Below the pieces are notes generated by a model that worked only from the letters and a program-made list of their open reading frames with translations, made no database searches and was not told the origin of the DNA. Shown here piece by piece: positions 57,053 to 64,000 of a stretch of DNA of 64,000 bases. The stretch is from Sporodiniella umbellata (Eukaryota; Mucoromycota; Mucoromycetes; Mucorales; Rhizopodaceae), in assembly GCA_025677835.1 (NCBI GenBank), contig JAIXMR010000099.1, forward strand, positions 1 to 64,000. The letters are read 5' to 3'. Numbering within the stretch: position 1 is the first letter of the stretch; each line of letters starts with the position of its first letter. The position numbers were made by a program, and so were the translations under genes.

Positions 57053-58623
57053 ATGAGTTCCTTGTTGAATGATAACCACAGCCAAAGCTGGTCCACCCAT
57101 GAAAACGAAACCAACCTAAGCGATGATGCTACAAACCTGCAGGCGAGCCAGCCAGTACGTAAGAGAACCCGGGCTACAGCAGAACAATTGTCTGTGCTGG
57201 AAGATACGTTTGCTGTGAATGTGAGCCCCAACTCGAAACTAAGAAAACAGCTCTCCGATCAGCTACAGATGAGCGAGCGATCAATTCAGATATGGTTTCA
57301 AAACCGAAGAGCCAAAGTGAAGCATATGCAAAAGCGAGCTCAGATGCAGATGCATCAAGCGTCTATTCGAGCCCAACTTTACCAATACCACCAACAGCAA
57401 CAACAGACGTACGGTGTGCCACCACCTGTCAATTATTATTTTAACCCCTCCGCTGTCAATGCACAACGACTGGCCAACAGTAACAGTAACTCAATGACAC
57501 GCGCACAGAGTGTGGACGCAGTTCAGCACTATCATCGCCAACAGCAAATGTTGGGTCAGCCCAGCCATCCGCCCTCTCAATTAGGTGGTTTTCAAGGCAC
57601 ACCGCCTGTCTTGTTTTATCCCGGCCTGGATGCCCGACAGAGCATGCCGCCTTACGATTTGAACGAGATGGGCCCGGAGTTTCCAGACTATTTACATGGC
57701 CCTCCAAGCCCGGTTCGACCCCTTAAGTCGTCGGCCACCATACCCACTCTAATACCTGTGCCTGATGCAGGTCCAACCGCTGTGCTTGTAGGCAATCACC
57801 GCGAGGAGACCTCAACCGGGTTAGAGAACCCAACAGAAGAACTTTGGATCTCATCTCCCGGTAAAAGCCCTAGAGCTTATTTAGACCCTTTATTTTTTTT
57901 TTCTAAGATTCTTCTATAGATTCTCCTCATCAGACGCCTGATAGAGCAGGCACGGTGGATCCCTCGAACCTGATGATGTCTAACGAAACCAAAGGGGAAG
58001 AAGAGGAGGCAGATGACGATGAAGAGCCCAAGGATCTGTACTTGAGCGCTACCACACTCACCGTAGGCACCTGGCATCGACTTCGAATGAACGAAACAGA
58101 CCTTGTCTGTGTCTATCGTCCGGACACTCGTACGTTTGCCTGGCATATTGTGGATGGCGGCTGTCATTTCAAGATGGAGGTTGCACAAGATGCGGTAAGT
58201 AGCATCGAATACCTTTCGAGCAGCGATGCACTAGCTGAGGTTCATTTCGATATCAGTGAACCTCCTTTGTTTTACATGGAATCCACCACTGTAAACGAAA
58301 CAGACAAAGACAAGCGATCGGTCAGCCCCGTCTGGGTTCAATGCTCGGATTTTACCGAGGGGAAACAAGCCTCGCGCTTCTTTCGACATTCTCTGAAAGG
58401 TTTACAGCATCACCTCAAACAAGAGCTTCTTGCACTCATCCAAAATCACGATGAAACCCGCCGTCTCGTACATTTCACTGAGCCCCCGCCACCCACTTAT
58501 CCCCTGGATTATCCAGAACTCTACAATCCACCCTATGTACCCTCAAACCTTTATTGGCCCCATCACACCTCGTCTGCCCCTTCCGAAGACACCTTGCTTT
58601 CCTCTGGCCTTTATATCACTTAA
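57053..58623 (+). CDS. Homeobox transcription factor (Phx1/Hoy1-like)
   Basis: Two exons (57053-57860, 57920-58623; 1512 nt) give 503 aa. The homeodomain lies at residues ~35-94: RKRTRATAEQLSVLE, then SERSIQIWFQNRRAKVK, with the recognition-helix WFQNRR at 81-86. The following region is Gln/Pro-rich (YHQQQQQTYG, PPVNYYFNPS), and an acidic stretch (GEEEEADDDEEP) precedes a conserved-looking C-terminal domain with LTVGTWHRLRMNETDL and CHFKMEVAQDAVSSIEYL, as in fungal Phx1/Hoy1-type regulators. Likely nuclear regulator; family members act in morphogenesis and stationary-phase survival. The role here is inferred. Confidence 0.92.
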
Positions 58624-58946
58624 TTGACCCACTCTTTCTTTTCTATTCTTATTCTCTGTACTTTCTTTTTTGGTCGCAGATTCTCTCTGCATCTCCTTTC
58701 ACCGTAGATTCTCTCTGTACTTTCTTTAGGTTTTTATCTATTATTTTTTGTTCTCATATTCTTTCCCTTTTTTTTTTTTTTTTTTTTTTTTTCTTTTTCC
58801 TTTTATTTTATATACAAAAAAAAAGAACTTTGTGTTGTATGTGTATATATTATAAATAGACAAGCTTCTCTATCCATCTTACTCTCTTTTCCTTTATTCC
58901 TTTCTTTTTTGTATATTTTTTTAATTATCAGTTCACATTTTTTTCT

Positions 58947-58981
<35 letters not shown>

Positions 58982-59045
58982 AAATAAAAAATAAAAAATG
59001 AAGCTCTCTTTTCTTTGCATACACTTTTTTTTTTTTTGAGTGAAA
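58624..59045. other. Intergenic region between homeobox and SWT1 genes
   Basis: Pyrimidine-rich spacer on the sense strand with T runs at about 58769-58792 and 58950-58977. It holds the 3' end of the homeobox transcript and the SWT1 promoter. No gene was seen. Confidence 0.5.
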
Positions 59046-60208
59046 ATGGAAGACTTGATGGACATTGACGGTCCCGAGTTTATCAACCATGTTAATGCTC
59101 AGATTGCTACTATACGTTCCGGCGGTCTTGATCGGCCTGTGGACTTGTCCTTGTTTAGCATGGAATCAAAAGGTGAGATTGTCAGTATATATAAAAAAAA
59201 AAAAAAAAAAAAAAAAAACAGTAAGATCTCATTGCATTTTGAAAGATAGTCAAACTTTTACAACAATTGCCATTGTAGATACCAACTTTCTCATTTCCAA
59301 TCTGGCTTACCTGAGAACCTTACTTGAAGCGGCAGAAAAGAACCCAGGGAGTTTGCTGATACTCATACCTTGGGTTGTAATAAGAGAGTTGGACGGTTTA
59401 AAGGTACATGGGATAATACACACAGTTTTAAAAGTATTGACCCAAAAGCTTGGTCTATAGGGTAGAAGGAGTTCCCTCAGCTCAGAGAGTGTAGACACTT
59501 TGGCTAGAAAGGCCATGAAATTTTTGGAGACACAACTCCAAGAAAAGTCAAAATACTTGAAAGGCCAAAAGCTGCATGAAACAAGAATCGATCGTAGTTT
59601 ACAAGTAAGAACAACATATAAATAGATTCTGGATACTTAAAACACATCTTCTGAAGGATCCTAAACTGAAAGGAGACGATTTGATCTTGGACTGCTGCAT
59701 CTATTTCCAATCCATCACTCATCAAAACATCTATTTGCTCTCAAACGATAGAAATCTTTGCATCAAAGTCATGATACACGACATTCAATCCCTTTCTGCC
59801 GAATCCAAGACAAAAATGGGCCATTTCATTAAGGCTGTCAGCAACAATCGCTTCTTGCCCCAGTCACGGCCTATAGCACAACCCATAGCACAGAGGCCGC
59901 TCCAGCCTTCCTTGGAAGAAGATTCTGTAAGTAGGCCATCCTGTTCTGTGTTTTGTTCTTATAAACTATAGGGTATGGACATTGACGATGAAGGTTACGC
60001 TTTCGAGGCTACAGAGGATATGGCTATGGTGATGGATTACGACGCTCACTTTAGATCAGGCACCTCGGAGAGTAGATGGGCAAAAGAGCCTCCTCTGTTA
60101 GTAGCCCCTCGAAGACCCACGCCACCGCCGTTGGATCTTACACCTCCTGCTTTTGCAACCGACAAAAAATCCACTTGGGCCTCAATCCATGCACCAAAAT
60201 ACCTTTGA
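59046..60208 (+). CDS. SWT1: PIN-domain endoribonuclease, SWT1-like
   Basis: About 330 aa over five or six exons. The start MEDLMDIDGPEF (59046) was preferred over an upstream GTG. The PIN domain is visible: AIVDTNFLISNLAYL (first acidic active-site residue), WVVIRELDGLK (second), then RKAMKFLETQLQ, and GDDLILDCCIYFQ and LLSNDRNLCIKV (remaining acidic residues). This matches yeast Swt1, a nuclear-pore-linked RNase in mRNA quality control. The C-terminal part is acidic then Pro-rich (MDIDDEGYAFEATED) and ends ASIHAPKYL. The first intron contains a ~25-nt A run just before its acceptor region. Convergence with no neighbour; next gene is 1.4 kb away. Confidence 0.87.
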
Positions 60209-60254
60209 AAAAACATCCATCATCACCTGTTTTTTCTTTTTTTCTTTTTGTCTA

Positions 60255-60295
<41 letters not shown>

Positions 60296-60540
60296 TTTTT
60301 TTTTTTCATTCATTCATTATTAAACTAGAGTTTACTTCTTAAATTTTGTCCAAAAGTCGTAAAACAATCAATAGCCATGGGTGTTACACAGCGCCTATGC
60401 AAACCTTTCTTTGTTCCTCAAAAAAAAACCCTCAAAACGCAAAGTGGCAAGCAGTATATAGACTATAACATAGCTGTAGCCTCCTAAAAACATATGCTAT
60501 ATATAAAAATACGATCTAAATTCTATATTGATCTCTACCC

Positions 60541-60572
<32 letters not shown>

Positions 60573-61649
60573 CTCATCAGGACTCTTTGCTGCTAATCAA
60601 AAGGTGGATATGAATTGAGGGGTACACAACTACTTGTTTACGAGCAACCTTACATACAGGGACTTTAAACATTCTTGTCAACCTTTGATTTTCTTAATAA
60701 AATCTTGAGCGGTATCCAAATCAAGAAAAGTCTGTTCGTTGCTTATACACCCCAACACTATAAAAATGCTTCTTTTTGTAGGCATCTAGGCTTGCTGATT
60801 GGGATCGCTATGTATACTATCTGGTTTTTAGAGCTAGTTATAAGCTTAAATGCTTTTGTTTTTTTTTTGTTTTGGTTGTTGGAATGTTAGACTCCAAGTA
60901 GATTAAATTTGCTCTTTATTAGACAGACCAACGTAAATCCCTTCAAAAGATGCAGGAAAAACAAATTTGAGCGCGTATATCCCGACACTTTATTATGTAA
61001 ATCAGCTTTTTTTTTAAAAAAGAGCCAAGACTTTAGTTGGCATAGAAACTGAACAGTTTAATTATTTGGCTATTAACAGAATACTATGACTTTCCAGATG
61101 TTTCCGAAAACTCTTGATAATTCCCCGTCAAAAGAAAGTCATTGTATGAAGAGTGCTACAAAACATGTAGAGATATTACAGTTGAATACAGAGAAAAAAC
61201 TGGCATGTGTAACAAATAAGAGCAATAAAAACGCGAAAAAAAAAAAAAAATTACCTCGCGATCCACAAAAATTGATTCGGTCACCTAAAGTTCATATTTC
61301 TTGCATAATAACGGTTCTTGTAAACAAATAAGTGACCTTTATAGTAGAGTCACATGGGCTTTTCTTTATTTGTCATGAACATCATTGTTTGATTTTGTGT
61401 ATCAGTAAAACTAAACAAAAACATGATTTCTGACGTGGGCCCACTAAAAAAGGAGAACAATGGTGGAGAATAGCATAATTTCTCCTTTCACTGCTTTCAA
61501 ATCCCGCTATACTGTGCGTCATTCTAGGCATATTTGCCTTCATTTTTCTTTTTTTTTTTTTTTTTTATTTATTTATATCTTTTTAAACTTTTTTCTTTTT
61601 TTTTTTTTTTCCGTTGTAAGCTTTCTTTTCTTTAAAACTTTATAACAAA
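60209..61649. other. Intergenic region before PP2A B56
   Basis: Contains a (CT)n repeat at 60260-60287, poly(T) and a ~29-nt poly(A) run (60541-60569). ORFs at 60675-60890 and 61086-61331 are Lys/Phe-rich with no supporting features. No gene was seen. Confidence 0.45.
60260..60287. repeat. (CT)n repeat 3' of SWT1
   Basis: CT dinucleotides followed directly by a ~20-nt T run, 50 bp after the SWT1 stop codon. Confidence 0.85.
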
Positions 61650-63820
61650 ATGATGAAAGGATTGAAAGGTGTTGTATGTAATAATTCAAAAGAAAAAGCT
61701 TTATTGTTTTTTTTTTTATTAACAAAAAAATAAATACTCATTATTATACTCAGCTTTCAAGAACCCGATCTCAAAAAGACAAGTCGAACGATCGACAATC
61801 ATCAAACAATTCTCAAAACAACACAAAAAAACAACCTTCTAGCAAGGCCCGAACTGATCAAGTAGGACCCGAAGACACAAAGGCATTGCCTATGGATGCC
61901 TCTGTTAGCAATGAGATTGTAATCAAAGTGATAAAAAACGATCTGTTTGTAGACTAATGGCAACCTTTAAAAAACAGCCTCTACCTCGCTTTGGAAAGTC
62001 TTCTGAAGTAACAAAGCAAATGCTATTAGACACACCCAAGGATACCATTCCACCTACCGCCTCGGGCCCTCGTCGACAACGTTCCTCAAGCATATATCCA
62101 GCGCATGAGAAGAAGGACCTGGAAAAATGCCCGGGGTTTCACGGTAGGACGAGATGATGTATCTAGAAGGAGAATATACATGTATAGAAACAGAGGAGTA
62201 ACATCTCTGCGTTTATATAGAAGTACCCCAAGCTAAAAAACAAGACTTGTTTATCCGAAAACTCATACAGTGCCAAACACTCTTTGATTTTGGAGACCCG
62301 GCAGCGGACCTAAAGAATAAGGAAATTAAACGACAAGAGTTACAGGATATATTGGAATACATTGTCACTGTCACAGGGTCTATTACAGAAGCAGTATATC
62401 CGGATATTGTACGCATGGTAAATAAAAGCAAAAGGAGAAGACAGAACACCCACCCAACACCGCATAGTTTAGTGTCAATGCTTTTCGTACTATATCACCT
62501 CAAACTATCATCAATGCTGAAGTATATGAACCAGATGAGGATGAACCGGCTCTAGAAACAGCATGGCCTCATCTTCAGCTAGTATACGAGTTTTTTCTTC
62601 GCTTTATAGAATCTCCAGACTTCAACTCACAGCTGGCTAGAAAATATATTGATCAAAAATTTGTGCTTCAAGTAAGCCATCTTTGTCAAACCTCTTGATG
62701 TTAACCATTGTTTTTATATAAAGCTGCTAGAACTGTTTGATAGTGAAGACCCAAGAGAAAGAGATTTACTGAAAACAGTGCTTCACAGAATTTACGGAAA
62801 ATTTTTAAACTTGAGAGCTTTTATACGCAAGTCTATCAACAATATCTTCTTTCAATTTATATATGAAACAGAGAGGTTTAATGGAATTGCAGAGTTATTG
62901 GAAATATTAGGAAGGTAAATAAAGCAAGGTATAGAATCAGATCTCTTATACGTGTATTGAACCTATAAAAATAGCATTATAAACGGTTTTGTTTTGCCTC
63001 TGAAGAAGGAACATAAAACCTTCCTTTTTAAGGTGCTTATACCTCTTCACAAGCCCCCTTCTTTACCGACCTATAGTCCTCAGCTATCGTACTGCATTGT
63101 TCAATTTATAGAAAAAGAGCCAGAGCTTGCTGCTGACGTTATGCAGGGCCTCATAAGAAACTGGCCAAAAGTAAACAGTATTAAAGAGGTAATATTCTTG
63201 GTGGAGATAGAAGACGCTTTGGACGTGATAGATACACAAGATTTTGAAAGATTCATGGTTCCTTTCTTTCAAAAACTATCACAATGTGTTTCCAGCTCTC
63301 ATTTTCAGGCAAGTAGATCGGACTAAAAAAAAAAAAAAAGAGTGAGATGGTTCTGACTTTCTTTTATTTTAGGTGGCTGAAAGAGCCCTTTACTTTTTCA
63401 ATTACGAGGACGTGGTGCGAGTTTTAAGTGAAAATATCGAGCTGCTTATGCCAATTGTTTTCCCGCCTCTTTACAAGTACTCAAAAGAACACTGGAATCG
63501 AACCATTCATGGGCTTGCTTATAATGCTCTACAGCTATTGATGAGACTTGGACCCCAGCTGTTTGACGAGTATGCAGAAAAATACAAAGACGATGAGTAA
63601 GTTGCTTCTAGTTCATGAAAAACATATACACATATATATTCAAAACAAATCCCCTCCCTTTTTTTTTTTCGTCTATTCTAGTAGATCAAAAGAAAAAGCT
63701 AACAATGAAAAAAATGAAATTTGGAGTCAGTTGGAATACAGAACACATGAAAAAATGTTACTGAAACCGGGAATAGAAGCGACTACAGGGCAAACTTCAA
63801 AAGATGAAATAACACCATAA
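61650..63820 (+). CDS. RTS1: PP2A regulatory subunit B56 (Rts1-type)
   Basis: Regulatory subunit of protein phosphatase 2A that targets the catalytic subunit. About 520 aa over nine or so exons. The start MMKGLKGV (61650) joins [10 protein letters not shown] over a GTATGT intron, a pattern common in B56 N-termini. Family motifs follow: [81 protein letters not shown] and [17 protein letters not shown]. Splices giving [10 protein letters not shown] and GFHEVPQAKK restore frame. The N-terminal ~120 residues are basic and Ser/Pro-rich, the C-terminal tail Lys/Glu-rich and ends SKDEITP. Roles in mitotic and stress signalling are family knowledge. Confidence 0.93.
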
Positions 63821-64000
63821 TAGATACAGCTCTTTTTTTTTTTTTCTCTTCTTTTTTTCTTTAAAAAAAAAAAGATATACAACTACTGCTATATATTTAT
63901 GTATATAGACACTTTATACAAAACTACAAAACAAGAAATGTAGTGATAGTAATAACAACACAACCTAATATTAAAAAGCAATGATACCAATTATCGAGCT
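63821..64000. other. 3' end after B56, window edge
   Basis: A/T-rich sequence with a T run at 63831-63845, an A run near 63863 and simple ATA repeats; probably the B56 3' UTR and terminator region. No gene was seen. Confidence 0.4.

Noticed and set aside
1..64000. CRISPR arrays, rRNA genes, bacterial operons
   Set aside because: Repeats are simple microsatellites or homopolymers, and genes have spliceosomal introns.

Overview
The window looks like nuclear DNA of an early-diverging filamentous fungus, most likely Mucoromycota (Mucorales-like). The reasons are many short GT-AG introns, A/T-rich intergenic DNA packed with poly(A)/poly(T) runs, two HMG-box genes of the mating-type (MATA_HMG) class, and housekeeping genes whose sequences look fungal. 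The phylum call is inference; no species is claimed. I see no bacterial operons, CRISPR array, rRNA or convincing tRNA.

Layout. 1-9.5 kb: an HMG-box regulator cut by the window edge, a Ymc1-type mitochondrial carrier, a small protein kinase with an 8-nt microexon, a small unknown gene, an ataxin-10 homologue and a PH-like protein. 9.5-19.5 kb: a second HMG-box gene and HGPRT set in long gene-poor DNA. 19.5-36 kb: a compact block with acyl-CoA synthetase, exportin-7, Cyc8/Ssn6, an RCC1 protein, a CAMK-like kinase, a 2-oxodicarboxylate carrier, a metaxin and RNase P subunit p30. 36-50 kb: a small orphan gene, UTP15, a large UBR1 E3 ligase and a peroxisomal dienoyl-CoA isomerase ending in SKL. 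50-64 kb: an inverted-repeat element resembling a MITE, a PH protein, decayed coding sequence, a homeobox regulator, SWT1 and the PP2A B56 subunit.

The genes do not form one pathway. Links that can be drawn: fatty-acid activation (acyl-CoA synthetase) and peroxisomal beta-oxidation (ECH1); mitochondrial import and transport (metaxin, two carriers); RNA biology (UTP15, RNase P p30, SWT1); and transcriptional control (two HMG proteins, homeobox protein, Cyc8). Several neighbours are tail-to-tail with only 24-148 bp between stop codons, so their 3' UTRs probably overlap.

The most interesting signals are the HMG-box pair sharing an intron at the same codon and phase, the 8-nt microexon inside a kinase catalytic loop, very long homopolymers at intron ends, the 192-bp inverted-repeat element, a cluster of hairpins in the 4-kb intergenic region, and a decayed coding region at 54.6-56.4 kb. 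I found no clear candidate for an entirely new biological system. Splice sites were read by eye; where exon sums are given as exact, they divide by three and stay in frame.
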